A stretch of DNA of 18,655 nt from DAOTTX01 sp034437515 (GTDB lineage Bacteria; Chloroflexota; Anaerolineae; Aggregatilineales; Phototrophicaceae). The stretch covers positions 1-18,655 of the forward strand of contig DAOTTX010000491.1 of the NCBI GenBank assembly GCA_034437515.1, given 5' to 3'. The translations under genes and the position numbers were made by a program. Below the pieces are notes generated by a model. It made no database searches, was not told the DNA's origin, and saw nothing but the letters and a program-made list of their open reading frames with translations. Below, piece by piece: positions 1 through 7,221 of this stretch (positions are counted from its first letter, which is position 1; every line of letters starts with the position of its first letter).

Positions 1-1578
1 GTCGATGTCTTCTTCGTCCTCGTATTCATCGCCGAACAGATCATCGAGGTCGTCGTCGGACGCGGCGACAGCGACAGGTTCTTCGTCCTCGTATTCATCG
101 CCGAACAGATCATCGAGGTCGTCGTCGGACGCGGCAACGGCGGCAGGTTCCTCGTCTTCGTACTCATCGCCGAATAGGTCGTCGAGGTCGTCGTCGGACG
201 CGGCAACGGCAGCAGGTTCCTCGTCTTCGTCCTCGTCGCCACCAGTCAGTTCACCTAGTAAATCAAAATCATCGACCGCTTCGTCATCACCGAGTAGAGC
301 CGCCAGATCGTCCTCGTCGTCAGCGGTCAGTTCGCCCAGCAGATCGAAGTCGTCTTCTTCTTCGAAGTCGAAATCCTCTTCACCGAACATATCTTCAAAA
401 TCAGCAGAAGTGGGTGACTCGCTCTGGGTGAGCAACTCGTCCAGGTCATCCGCGTCGTCACCAAATAGATCGTCAAAATCGTCGTCGGCGTCGTCTGCCA
501 TGAAGAACGGTTCTTCTTCGATTTCTTCGACCTCGGCGGCGGGGGCATCGTCGCGCATCCACGCGGGGATTTCTTCATCGTCGCTCTCATTGACCGGAGC
601 TTCGTCAATGTCGCCGGTTTCTTCGACCTCAACACCTCGCATCCAGTCGGGGACATCGTCGTCTTGGGCAGTGGCGACGGGTTCGTCGTCGAAGGTGTCT
701 TCTTCTTCGACACCGATGCCCTGCATCCAGTCGGGGACATCGTCGTCTTGGGCAGTGGTGGCGGGTTCGTCGTCGAAAGTGTCTTCTTCTTCGACACCGA
801 CGCCCTGCATCCAGTCCGGGACGCCGTCTTCGTCCTCGTCTTCATTGACAGCAGGGGAGTCATCGAGTGAACCGGTGCCGATATTTTGCATCCAATCGGG
901 CGCAGATTCGGTTTCGTCCTCGGCAGGTGCATAGAGCGTACCGGTATCTTGCATCCACTCAGGAACGTCGCCAGCGTCGGCTTCTGCGTCCTCGACAGGG
1001 GAGTCGTCGATGTCTGCTTCGGTGTAGAGGTCATCGTCGGCGTCGGGTTTCATCCAGTCGGGGATCTCATCGAGCAGGTCGTCATCCTCAGCGTCTAGTC
1101 CCGCGTCGAGTTCGTCAGCGTAATCCGGCACCGGCCCATTGTATTGAACCGGCATCGTCGGCCCGTCCGCGCCCTCGATGTTCTCATCGACACCCTGCAT
1201 CCAGGCGGGTAGCTCATCATTGGCGGCGGACTCAGCGGCGTCGATTTGTTGCTCGAAGCCATCTTGTTCGTCCTGCTGCCAATTGAGCATCCCGGTGACG
1301 CCCGTCCGTGAGTCGTCACGATTGGGTGTGCCGTCGCCGGTTTCCTCTTGCAGCCAGTCGAGGTCGGCAAGGTCATCGTCATCGTCTCTGACGGTCTCAC
1401 CATCTTCACCGGTCGCTTGCTGCCAATCCAATTGACCGGTCAGGCCAGTTCTTTCTTGGTTACTAGATTTTGGTTCGTCGTCGTCATCAGCAAGCCAATC
1501 GAGGTCGGAGAGATCAAGATCATCGTCCTCTTCCGGCATTTCATCATCGTTGAACCACTTGTCAAAATCGTCGCTCAT
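1..1578 (-). CDS. Acidic tandem-repeat protein, C-terminus beyond the window
   Basis: An uninterrupted 526-codon frame runs from an ATG at 1578 to the left edge without a stop, so the gene is partial at its 3' end. The protein is dominated by Asp and Glu and begins MSDDFDKWFNDDEMPEED. It carries about eight W-M motifs of the type (V/I/L)P(D/E/A)WM(Q/R/K), preceded by DLDWL and LDWQQ variants. It then changes to DFDLLGELT blocks and finally to 23-residue repeats built on DDDLDDLFGDEYEDEEP. No signal peptide or membrane segment is visible; it is probably a cytoplasmic, largely disordered protein. It starts 11 bases after the stop of the 212-aa membrane protein gene, with only a weak GGGG-type ribosome binding site, so it is likely cotranscribed with the genes to its right. 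The function is unknown. A folded domain may follow outside the window; that is a guess. I am confident it is coding because the frame is open and the repeats are conserved at protein level. Confidence 0.85.
   Translation of the reverse strand, partial: MSDDFDKWFNDDEMPEEDDDLDLSDLDWLADDDDEPKSSNQERTGLTGQLDWQQATGEDGETVRDDDDDLADLDWLQEETGDGTPNRDDSRTGVTGMLNWQQDEQDGFEQQIDAAESAANDELPAWMQGVDENIEGADGPTMPVQYNGPVPDYADELDAGLDAEDDDLLDEIPDWMKPDADDDLYTEADIDDSPVEDAEADAGDVPEWMQDTGTLYAPAEDETESAPDWMQNIGTGSLDDSPAVNEDEDEDGVPDWMQGVGVEEEDTFDDEPATTAQDDDVPDWMQGIGVEEEDTFDDEPVATAQDDDVPDWMRGVEVEETGDIDEAPVNESDDEEIPAWMRDDAPAAEVEEIEEEPFFMADDADDDFDDLFGDDADDLDELLTQSESPTSADFEDMFGEEDFDFEEEDDFDLLGELTADDEDDLAALLGDDEAVDDFDLLGELTGGDEDEDEEPAAVAASDDDLDDLFGDEYEDEEPAAVAASDDDLDDLFGDEYEDEEPVAVAASDDDLDDLFGDEYEDEEDID
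10..216 (-). repeat. Three tandem 69-bp coding repeats
   Basis: Units lie at 10-78, 79-147 and 148-216, with a fourth partial copy continuing to about 240. Each encodes 23 residues of the type SDDDLDDLFGDEYEDEEP followed by an Ala/Val linker. The first two units differ at only a few bases, which suggests recent duplication. The unit length is a multiple of three, so copy-number change keeps the reading frame. Confidence 0.9.
640..807 (-). repeat. Two near-identical 84-bp coding repeats
   Basis: Units at 640-723 and 724-807 differ at about four positions of 84. A third, more diverged copy begins at 808. Each encodes 28 residues containing VPDWM and an EEEDTFDDEP segment. Further copies of the W-M motif at about 556, 889, 952, 1051 and 1198 are spaced irregularly, so this pair is the youngest part of an older repeat family. 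Confidence 0.85.
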
Positions 1579-1589
1579 CAGTGCCCCAC

Positions 1590-2228
1590 TTATTCGCGAT
1601 AAGACCGGTCTGTGCCGATTAGCACGCGCACGCCGGTAACTACCGTCGCTAACGCGATACCCAACAGCAGACCACGCGCCCCTGCGCTGACCGGGATTTC
1701 CAGCAGCCAATCACGGGTGTCTTGTAATACATCCAGTTCGGTGAAGGGCAGCGCCCCCACCAGCACCACCAGCAACACGGCGATAAACAACACCCCCGCC
1801 CAAGTCACCTGATCGCGCAGCATCCGGTAAGCGCCATAGACCAGCGCAAAGAATAATAACCCCGCCAACGCGGATTCAACCGAGAATTGCACCGTTTCCA
1901 GTAAAATATCGCTGGTTTCCCGGTCGAAGATGGTCGCGGCGATCACCCCGGCGAAACTGAGCAACAACACAAGGCTGTAGATCGCTTCGCGGCGGCGGCT
2001 GAACAACTTGCCGATGTGTACCGACAGCAGATTAATGATGCCGATGAGAATCGTCAGTGCAACGGTGATCGTCACCAGATCGAGCATGACCCCGGCGAAG
2101 TCCTGCGTAATATCAACGAAGCCCTCATAGCCGCTGAGGTTATCCGGCAGCAGCAGACCGAGCAAGACCAGCGTCCCGATGCTGATGGTCAGCACCGAGG
2201 CGAGGATGGCGAGCACACGAATACGCAT
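1590..2228 (-). CDS. Six-helix integral membrane protein, unknown function
   Basis: This is a 212-aa protein with about six hydrophobic segments, near residues 5-28, 48-70, 83-103, 117-137, 143-163 and 185-206. It has no cleavable signal peptide and no catalytic motif I recognise. Basic loop residues (GKLFSRRRE) between segments 2 and 3 suggest a cytoplasmic loop by the positive-inside rule. The start is supported by an AAGGAG ribosome binding site eight bases upstream, which lies across the stop codon of the 248-aa gene (stop at 2232, start at 2228). That arrangement implies translational coupling. It is followed after 11 bases by the acidic repeat protein. The family is not recognised. The tight packing suggests that its product works with its neighbours at the membrane, but this is inference. 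Confidence 0.85.
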   Translation of the reverse strand: MRIRVLAILASVLTISIGTLVLLGLLLPDNLSGYEGFVDITQDFAGVMLDLVTITVALTILIGIINLLSVHIGKLFSRRREAIYSLVLLLSFAGVIAATIFDRETSDILLETVQFSVESALAGLLFFALVYGAYRMLRDQVTWAGVLFIAVLLVVLVGALPFTELDVLQDTRDWLLEIPVSAGARGLLLGIALATVVTGVRVLIGTDRSYRE

Positions 2229-2231
2229 AGG

Positions 2232-2978
2232 TTAGGCTCCTTCCGCTAATCTGAAGATCAACCCGACTAGCATCACCAACACCAGCAACCAACGCAGAAT
2301 ATCCAGCGTGACGGCTTTGCCGGTCGCACGCGGGTTCTCGTCTAAATAGCTAGATGCGACAAACAGCTCTTCGCCGATCAGCGGGGTTTGTGAAAAGGCA
2401 TAGGCCACCGCCTGCCCTTCAAGTTGGTCGCTCACGCCGATAAACGGCAGACTGCGCCGCGCACTGACTTCACCGATCAGCGCCAGTTCCGGGCCGTAGC
2501 TACCGGTCATCACATTTGAGGAAACGTCCTCGTTGTGGATGAGCGTGGTCACAGCAGCCGCGTAAGCCAGCGAGCGCGTCCCCGATGGATACCAGCGGAC
2601 GTTAGTCGCCCGGTAGCGTTCGGCGAGGTTCCGCGCCTGATACGCCCGGCGCAGGGTATCCTGCCCTAGCGCGAGCGTGCTGGCGTCAGAAAGTGTGATG
2701 ATCGGTGAGACATCACCGATCGTGGCGCGTTCCGCCGTATAATAGGCGAGTTCCGCGCTGGCGACCGTGAGTAATGTCGTCCCGCCGCCTAACCCGGCAC
2801 TGCCGAATGACAGATGCATCGGTCGGTTGGACTCAATCGCCAACCCCGCCAGCGATGATAGCCGTTCGTAGGCGGGCAGGCGGCGCAGCGTGAAGCGCCG
2901 GCGTGCCGGGACTGTCAGCAGCACCAACGTCAGCAGAAGTATGAGAATACTGAGTACCTCGATTGTGGTTTGATCCAT
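2232..2978 (-). CDS. Membrane-anchored protein, possibly DUF6754-like
   Basis: This 248-aa protein has one hydrophobic segment near each end, about residues 6-24 and 225-243, with a roughly 200-residue soluble region between. The soluble region is rich in small residues and contains SFGSAGLGGG, LSDASTLALGQD, RWYPSGTRSLAYAA and MTGSYGPELALIGE. These read like conserved turns of a Rossmann-like or flavodoxin-sized fold, but no known catalytic motif is evident. From memory it resembles the uncharacterised family DUF6754; I cannot verify that. The start has a good GGGAGG ribosome binding site about seven bases upstream. The stop overlaps the ribosome binding site of the next gene, so this gene and the 212-aa gene are almost certainly cotranscribed. 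Confidence 0.82.
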   Translation of the reverse strand: MDQTTIEVLSILILLLTLVLLTVPARRRFTLRRLPAYERLSSLAGLAIESNRPMHLSFGSAGLGGGTTLLTVASAELAYYTAERATIGDVSPIITLSDASTLALGQDTLRRAYQARNLAERYRATNVRWYPSGTRSLAYAAAVTTLIHNEDVSSNVMTGSYGPELALIGEVSARRSLPFIGVSDQLEGQAVAYAFSQTPLIGEELFVASSYLDENPRATGKAVTLDILRWLLVLVMLVGLIFRLAEGA

Positions 2979-3002
2979 CGCAGAACCTCCCGCCTGGGTG
3001 TG

Positions 3003-3239
3003 TTAGTCGTCATCCGCCAGATGGTGACGTAAGGTTTCAATGCCGTCCGGTTGCTCCAGCGCGTCCGCCAGATGGCGGATCGTCCGCCCCCAGCCAAAGA
3101 CACTGCCGACCGGTTGCAAGACGTAAAGCATCTGTGCGCTAAGCGGACCGAACGGCTCCATCACATCCAATAGGGTGCGACAGGGACCAGCCAGCCCACG
3201 TGCTTTGATTTTGTCGATCCATTCCGGCGTATCATTCAT
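3003..3239 (-). CDS. Small 78-aa protein of unknown function
   Basis: This is a short, soluble-looking protein beginning MNDTPEWIDKIKARGLAG and ending in an acidic tail (LADDD). It has no signal peptide, and its central segment (residues 28-50) is only mildly hydrophobic. It heads the minus-strand cluster, 24 bases before the 248-aa gene. No ribosome binding site precedes the ATG. Instead a TATACT hexamer at 3246-3251 would place the transcription start on or next to the ATG, which suggests a leaderless message. A short gene without homology cannot be certain, but its codon use resembles that of its neighbours and the position at the head of the cluster supports it. Confidence 0.65.
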   Translation of the reverse strand: MNDTPEWIDKIKARGLAGPCRTLLDVMEPFGPLSAQMLYVLQPVGSVFGWGRTIRHLADALEQPDGIETLRHHLADDD

Positions 3240-3245
3240 GTGCGG

Positions 3246-3251
3246 AGTATA
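3246..3251 (-). promoter_or_regulatory. Putative -10 box (TATACT) for the 78-aa gene cluster
   Basis: TATACT on the minus strand ends six bases before the ATG at 3239, the expected distance from a -10 box to the start site. The -35 region is poor (TTTCGT at 17-bp spacing). If the box is used, the mRNA would begin at or beside the start codon. Confidence 0.4.
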
Positions 3252-3326
3252 ACACAGCGCACAGATGCACGAAACTTGAGGCGCGACTTTCGGCGAAATT
3301 ACAACCAGGATGAAACGCGGGAAATA

Positions 3327-4523
3327 TTACGGCAGTGGTGCTAACTGGCTGATGTCGGTCGCGATCTCGACCGCTTCACCACCGCCGGCTGGCACAAGCA
3401 GGATGGCAGGGGCGGCGGTGGCGCGTTCCTGGGCGAAGCCAGCCGGGGCGTTGGGGTCAATCTGCCCGGTGGTGAGGGCTTCCACCCAATCTTCGCCGTT
3501 GGGGATCAAGCTAAAGTACACCCCCTGCGCGGTCGGGAAGATGCGCCCAACCGCCCAACCAGGGCCGCTGTAAAGCTGTGTGCTGTCGCCACCGTCCAGA
3601 TTGGCGCGGTAAATTCTCACTGTATACTGCGGGATGCTGAAATCGCTGATCCCCGTCCATGCGCTGAGGATTTGTGTTTCTTCGTCGGAAAGGGGCAGGG
3701 GTTCATCGAGTAGGGTACGCACACTATAATAGACCGTGCTGCCATCCAGCCCCCACGCGACCTGGCTCGGTGCCTGGGTGGGGTTGAAGCTGCGCCGCGC
3801 ACCGCTGCTGAGATCAACGGCGACGATCGTCCGTCCGTTTTCGATACCAAGTATCTGGGTGCCATCCGTTGAAATGTGCGCCCGGCTGAGTCCGCCTGCC
3901 AATATACGACTTTCGCCCGACTCTAAATCCAGCAACGCCACCCCCTCCCCGGCACAGTTAACACTGTGGACGACCCCAACCGATGTATTCTGGAAAAGCA
4001 GCGCCCCACCATTGAACCCGGTTTCGATGGTGTAGACCGCATCCATGATGTAAGGTGAACCACTGCCCCCGCAATCGGTGCTAAACCCAATCGTAGCGAT
4101 CTCACGCGGTGTGGCATCGGGGTTGAGCGCCTGTGCGAGGACGCGCACCGTGCCGTTATCGCCCGACGTATAGATGATCTCGTCGCCACTGGTGGTGAAG
4201 GTCGGCGGTAAGCTGGCGACATCTTGAGCTAACTCGACCGGTGCCGTACCGTTGCGGTCACTCAGCATCAAACGGGCGCTGAGGTCTTCGGTATAGTAAA
4301 CAAATGCGAGGTGTTCACCGTTCGTGCTCCACGTCAGATCATCGAAGGGCAGGGCACCCTCCGTCATGATCTGCGTACCGCCGCCCAGGTTATAAAGTCG
4401 TAACGTGCGGTCATGAACAGCGGCACTCGCTGGCAGTGTGCCATCCTGCGCGTGGATGTCATACAGGCTCAGTAGCAATAGCAAAAACAGTAAAATCACC
4501 GGATAAAATCGTTTCATCGGCAT
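3327..4523 (-). CDS. Secreted TolB/PD40-like beta-propeller protein
   Basis: The frame is open from 4595, but the coding start is probably ATG 4523 (MPMKRFYP) or ATG 4517. An AGGG element sits just upstream of 4523, and both starts put a classic signal peptide at the N-terminus: a basic KR, a hydrophobic run of Ile/Leu, then a likely cleavage near HAQ. The mature part of about 375 residues consists of repeated beta-propeller-like strands, for example DDLTWSTNGEHLAFVYY, SQVAWGLDGSTVYYS and AHISTDGTQILGIENG. These match the WSPDGxxIAF pattern of PD40/TolB-type blades. Such proteins usually act outside the membrane as scaffolds or binding modules; no enzyme motif is visible. It lies 87 bases upstream of the 78-aa gene on the same strand, and is divergent from the yceD-sigma factor operon. 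The family assignment is fairly sure; the role is unknown. Confidence 0.82.
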   Translation of the reverse strand: MPMKRFYPVILLFLLLLLSLYDIHAQDGTLPASAAVHDRTLRLYNLGGGTQIMTEGALPFDDLTWSTNGEHLAFVYYTEDLSARLMLSDRNGTAPVELAQDVASLPPTFTTSGDEIIYTSGDNGTVRVLAQALNPDATPREIATIGFSTDCGGSGSPYIMDAVYTIETGFNGGALLFQNTSVGVVHSVNCAGEGVALLDLESGESRILAGGLSRAHISTDGTQILGIENGRTIVAVDLSSGARRSFNPTQAPSQVAWGLDGSTVYYSVRTLLDEPLPLSDEETQILSAWTGISDFSIPQYTVRIYRANLDGGDSTQLYSGPGWAVGRIFPTAQGVYFSLIPNGEDWVEALTTGQIDPNAPAGFAQERATAAPAILLVPAGGGEAVEIATDISQLAPLP

Positions 4524-4674
4524 CAAGTCCCTAGAATAGTCACTCACAATGTGTATTGTAGCGCGGTTGCAGCCTGCGTTTCCAGATACGACCAATCGCC
4601 GCCTGACCTCCGCTTAGTAGTGTAAGAATTCCAACCGTGTAGAGTTCGGTTTGCGTTAAGTCTTATTCGTTCGC

Positions 4675-4704
4675 TTGACAGTGACTCCCGATTTTTCATA
4701 TAAT
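4675..4704 (+). promoter_or_regulatory. Perfect-consensus sigma-70 promoter of yceD-sigA
   Basis: TTGACA at 4675-4680 and TATAAT at 4699-4704 are separated by 18 bp; both hexamers match the consensus exactly. Transcription should start near 4711, giving a leader of about 60 nt before the yceD ATG at 4773. The promoter drives the gene for the sigma factor that should recognise it, so positive autoregulation is expected. Confidence 0.88.
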
Positions 4705-4712
4705 CCGTCTGT

Positions 4713-4764
4713 AAGGTTTAAAGTAAACTCTCTAAACCCTTAAGAATATGCTACCTTGAAGGTA
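4713..4764 (+). promoter_or_regulatory. Inverted repeats in the yceD-sigA leader
   Basis: Two dyads follow the start site. AAGGTTTA (4713-4720) faces TAAACCCTT (4733-4741), with one extra C and a 12-nt loop. The second, TACCTTGAAGGTA (4752-4764), is a perfect 6+1+6 palindrome whose right arm contains AAGG, the only ribosome-binding-like sequence before ATG 4773. They could be operators, or RNA hairpins that mask translation. The sequence does not decide between these. Confidence 0.5.
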
Positions 4765-4772
4765 TATGCCTT

Positions 4773-5294
4773 ATGGCAAACCCCAACTATGTGAGCAATC
4801 GGGTACTAAAACTAAACATCGGCTTTCTCCTCACAGATGGTCCCGCTCACAGTCACACTTCAGAAATTGACTTCCCAGCCGTTCAGGTCGCGGATGATTT
4901 GCGCGTAAAATTCATTGAAGGCACGCTACGCCTGAGCCGCACTAAGGAAGGCGTTCTGGTGCAAGCGAAACTCCATACCGCGCTCGATGGCGAATGCTAC
5001 CGCTGCCTTGACCCTTATCAGCATCCGATTACACTCCAAATCGAAGAGCTATACGCGATGCATCCAGGGAGTGACACCGAATTTTTTATCGGGGACGATG
5101 GCATTCTTGACCTGGCTCCTCTGCTGCGCGGCGAAATTATCATTGAGGCGGATTATGGCAGACCTTTTCGTCCAGATGACAATGGAGTCTGTCGTATGTG
5201 CGGTGTTGATATTGAGGAGAAACTGCGCCTCAACGAAGAAGAAGATCTCGACCCGCGCCTGGCAGTCCTGAAAAAATTGCTCGACTCAGATTAA
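4773..5294 (+). CDS. yceD: YceD/DUF177 family protein
   Basis: This 173-aa protein matches the DUF177 (YceD) family. It has the LDGECYRCLDP motif at residues 71-81, an acidic-hydrophobic middle, a second CxxC (C140, C143), and the typical C-terminus DPRLAVLKKLL. The two CxxC pairs (C75/C78 and C140/C143) could bind a metal. The family is linked to 23S rRNA accumulation and ribosome-related functions, and in many bacteria precedes rpmF and plsX. Here it lies instead 39 bases upstream of the primary sigma factor and shares its promoter. ATG 4773 is the first start after the promoter; AAGG lies about ten bases before it. The family call is strong; the precise molecular role is not established. 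Confidence 0.9.
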   Translation: MANPNYVSNRVLKLNIGFLLTDGPAHSHTSEIDFPAVQVADDLRVKFIEGTLRLSRTKEGVLVQAKLHTALDGECYRCLDPYQHPITLQIEELYAMHPGSDTEFFIGDDGILDLAPLLRGEIIIEADYGRPFRPDDNGVCRMCGVDIEEKLRLNEEEDLDPRLAVLKKLLDSD

Positions 5295-5333
5295 TTCTTA
5301 TAAGCACTAATCACATCTCTGGGGGATGGAACC

Positions 5334-6419
5334 TTGACTGATTATAGCGACGAATACGGCACTGATATGGATCCGATGTCAGGTGTGGGCTTCTTCAAAG
5401 AAGAAGACACCGACGAAACTAATGATCTCTTTTTGCACAATAAGGATTCATCGTTCGAGGAAGAAGACGCCGACGAAGAAGACGAGATCGAAGAAGATGA
5501 ATACGACCTCAGTTATCTATCCTCCAGTGACACGGTCGGCTTGTATTTAAAAGAGATGGCGCGTGTGCCGCTGCTGACCATCGAAGAAGAGGTCACGCTG
5601 GCAATGCGTCTCGAAGCGGGGATCAACGCACAGAAGAAACTCAAGAAAAAGCCGGAGAGCGACCAGGCGACCGAATGGCGCATGTTGATTGAGGACGGCG
5701 AGAACGCGCGTGAACATCTCATCAAGGCCAACACACGTCTGGTCGTTTCCATCGCCAAAAAATACATGACGCGGGGTGTCCCTTTCCTTGATCTGATACA
5801 AGAGGGCAACCTCGGCTTGATGAAAGCGGTGGAAAAGTTCGACTATCGTCGCGGCTATCGCTTCAGCACTTACGCGACCTGGTGGATTCGGCAGACCATC
5901 ACTCGTGCCATCGCTGACCAGGGGCGCACCATTCGCGTACCTGTTCACATGAGCGACCGCATCCGCAAGCTTTACCGGGTGGTGCGTGAGATGGAACAAG
6001 AACTCGGTCGCAAACCGACCATCGAAGAGATTGCCGAAGAATTAGAGCTGGAACCGCGAAAAGTCCAGTGGATGCTGAAAGTCTCCTGGCAACCGCTCAG
6101 TTTGGAACATCCCGTCGGTGAAGACGAGGACAGCGAACTCGGTAACTTCATTGAAAACGATGCTATCCCTCAACCCTCAGAGAGCGCCCACGACAAGATG
6201 CTCGGCGAGAAAATCGAAACCCTGCTCGATACACTGACGCCACGCGAGGCGCGTATCCTGCGGTTGCGCTTTGGTCTGCAAAACGGACGCAGCTATACGC
6301 TGGAAGAGGTCGGGAAGAAGTTCGGCCTGACCCGTGAGCGCATCCGGCAGATCGAAGGGCGGGCACTGCGCCGCCTGCGACACCCACGTCGCAGTCGCCA
6401 ACTCCGCGATTATCTGTAG
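5334..6419 (+). CDS. sigA: RNA polymerase primary sigma factor, RpoD/SigA type
   Basis: This 361-aa protein has full group-1/2 sigma-70 architecture. Residues 1-60 form a very acidic N-terminus. Region 1.2 lies at about 62-95 (DTVGLYLKEMARVPLLT). Region 2 is at 130-200, with the core-binding and -10 recognition motif FSTYATWWIRQTITRAI. Region 3 is at about 205-285. Region 4 is at 296-350, with the -35-binding helix TRERIRQIEGRALRRLR. The initiation codon appears to be TTG at 5334, supported by a GGGGGAT element about six bases upstream; the nearby ATG at 5326 is out of frame, and the next in-frame ATG is codon 12. It shares a transcript with yceD and is followed by a clear terminator. The near-consensus length and intact regions 2 and 4 favour the housekeeping sigma factor over an alternative one. 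A second group-2 paralogue elsewhere cannot be excluded. Confidence 0.93.
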   Translation: MTDYSDEYGTDMDPMSGVGFFKEEDTDETNDLFLHNKDSSFEEEDADEEDEIEEDEYDLSYLSSSDTVGLYLKEMARVPLLTIEEEVTLAMRLEAGINAQKKLKKKPESDQATEWRMLIEDGENAREHLIKANTRLVVSIAKKYMTRGVPFLDLIQEGNLGLMKAVEKFDYRRGYRFSTYATWWIRQTITRAIADQGRTIRVPVHMSDRIRKLYRVVREMEQELGRKPTIEEIAEELELEPRKVQWMLKVSWQPLSLEHPVGEDEDSELGNFIENDAIPQPSESAHDKMLGEKIETLLDTLTPREARILRLRFGLQNGRSYTLEEVGKKFGLTRERIRQIEGRALRRLRHPRRSRQLRDYL

Positions 6420-6430
6420 CGCATACGATG

Positions 6431-6460
6431 ACCGGCGCACCCGAATGGGCGTCGGTTTTT
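6431..6460 (+). terminator. Intrinsic terminator after sigA
   Basis: A ten-pair stem (outer arms ACCGGCG and CGTCGGT with one G-T pair, inner CCC/GGG, a two-base CA bulge) closes on the tetraloop GAAT. It is followed by five T residues at 6456-6460. It lies 12 bases after the sigA stop, and its T tract works only for plus-strand transcription. Confidence 0.85.
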
Positions 6461-6468
6461 GATTCTAT

Positions 6469-7221
6469 CTAGGGTGTGTTGGACGCTAAAAACGGCCCGA
6501 CCAACGCCTTGAAATCTTCCCACGACTGGTCGTGGATGGCGTGTCCACATTCGACCATCTCCAGGCGGCCTTGCGGCGCACGGTCTACGTAACGCTGTCC
6601 ATAGCTCGCCGGGTTAAGTGTGTCTTGCGTGCCGAGCAGCATCAGCAACGGCGCGATGATCTGCGGTGCCAGCGACAGGCTCAGGTCACCGCCAGCGTCG
6701 ATAATCTTACGCACACTTTGAATCCACCCCAGCACGAATGAGTCCACGTTGTCGATACCGTGCAGATCGCGTTCTTCCTGCGTGATCCAATCACCGGGGA
6801 ACATGCGCTGCACCACCGGGCGCATCGCCGGGCCATAATAACCGACCGCACCCCACACCGTCACCGAATGAAACCGCGCTGAGTTCGTCCCCGCTGCCAG
6901 TAAGCTGACCTCGCCGCCATCGGAATAACCGAGCAGGTGCGCCTTATCGATCCCCAGCGCCGCCATGAACGCCAACACATCACGCGCATCCTGTTGGTAA
7001 AAATCCGGCGGGAACAGGCGCGGTTTCGGTGTCGAGCCGCCGTAGCCGCGCAAACTGGGGCCGATCACGCGGTAATCCGGCTTGAGCCAGTCGATCACAT
7101 TGTCGAGGTCTTTACGCGCTGTGCCGAGCAGCCCGTGTAGCACGACAGCAACCGGCTTATCCTCGCCGCCGGTGTCCACATAGTCGAGGGTTGCGCCGGT
7201 GGAAAGTTGGATAGTGGGCAT
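6469..7221 (-). CDS. Alpha/beta hydrolase, BPHL (valacyclovir hydrolase)-like
   Basis: This 250-aa alpha/beta hydrolase has the HG oxyanion motif at 29-30 (VVLHGLLG), the nucleophile elbow GYSDGG with Ser100, the acid Asp200 in LLGTQD and the catalytic His227 in ECGHAIHD. The G-x-S-D-G-G elbow is typical of biphenyl-hydrolase-like and valacyclovir-hydrolase-like enzymes, which cleave small esters or amides. No signal peptide is present, so it is cytoplasmic. The ATG shares its A with the TGA of the 715-aa gene (TGATG), and a strong AAGGAGG lies six bases upstream inside that gene, which indicates translational coupling. Catalytic competence is well supported; the substrate is unknown. Confidence 0.9.
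   Translation of the reverse strand: MPTIQLSTGATLDYVDTGGEDKPVAVVLHGLLGTARKDLDNVIDWLKPDYRVIGPSLRGYGGSTPKPRLFPPDFYQQDARDVLAFMAALGIDKAHLLGYSDGGEVSLLAAGTNSARFHSVTVWGAVGYYGPAMRPVVQRMFPGDWITQEERDLHGIDNVDSFVLGWIQSVRKIIDAGGDLSLSLAPQIIAPLLMLLGTQDTLNPASYGQRYVDRAPQGRLEMVECGHAIHDQSWEDFKALVGPFLASNTP

Noticed and set aside
1..216. CRISPR array or intergenic satellite
   Set aside because: The repeats are contiguous, without spacers, are multiples of three and lie in an open coding frame.
5..934. A 309-codon Ser-rich plus-strand frame
   Set aside because: It is the antisense image of the Asp/Glu-rich repeat gene on the minus strand; runs of gtc, tcg and ttc give Ser. The minus frame is longer, starts properly and continues the operon.
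5547..5999. A 150-codon minus-strand frame
   Set aside because: It is antisense to sigma factor regions 1.2 to 3, which are clearly coding on the plus strand.
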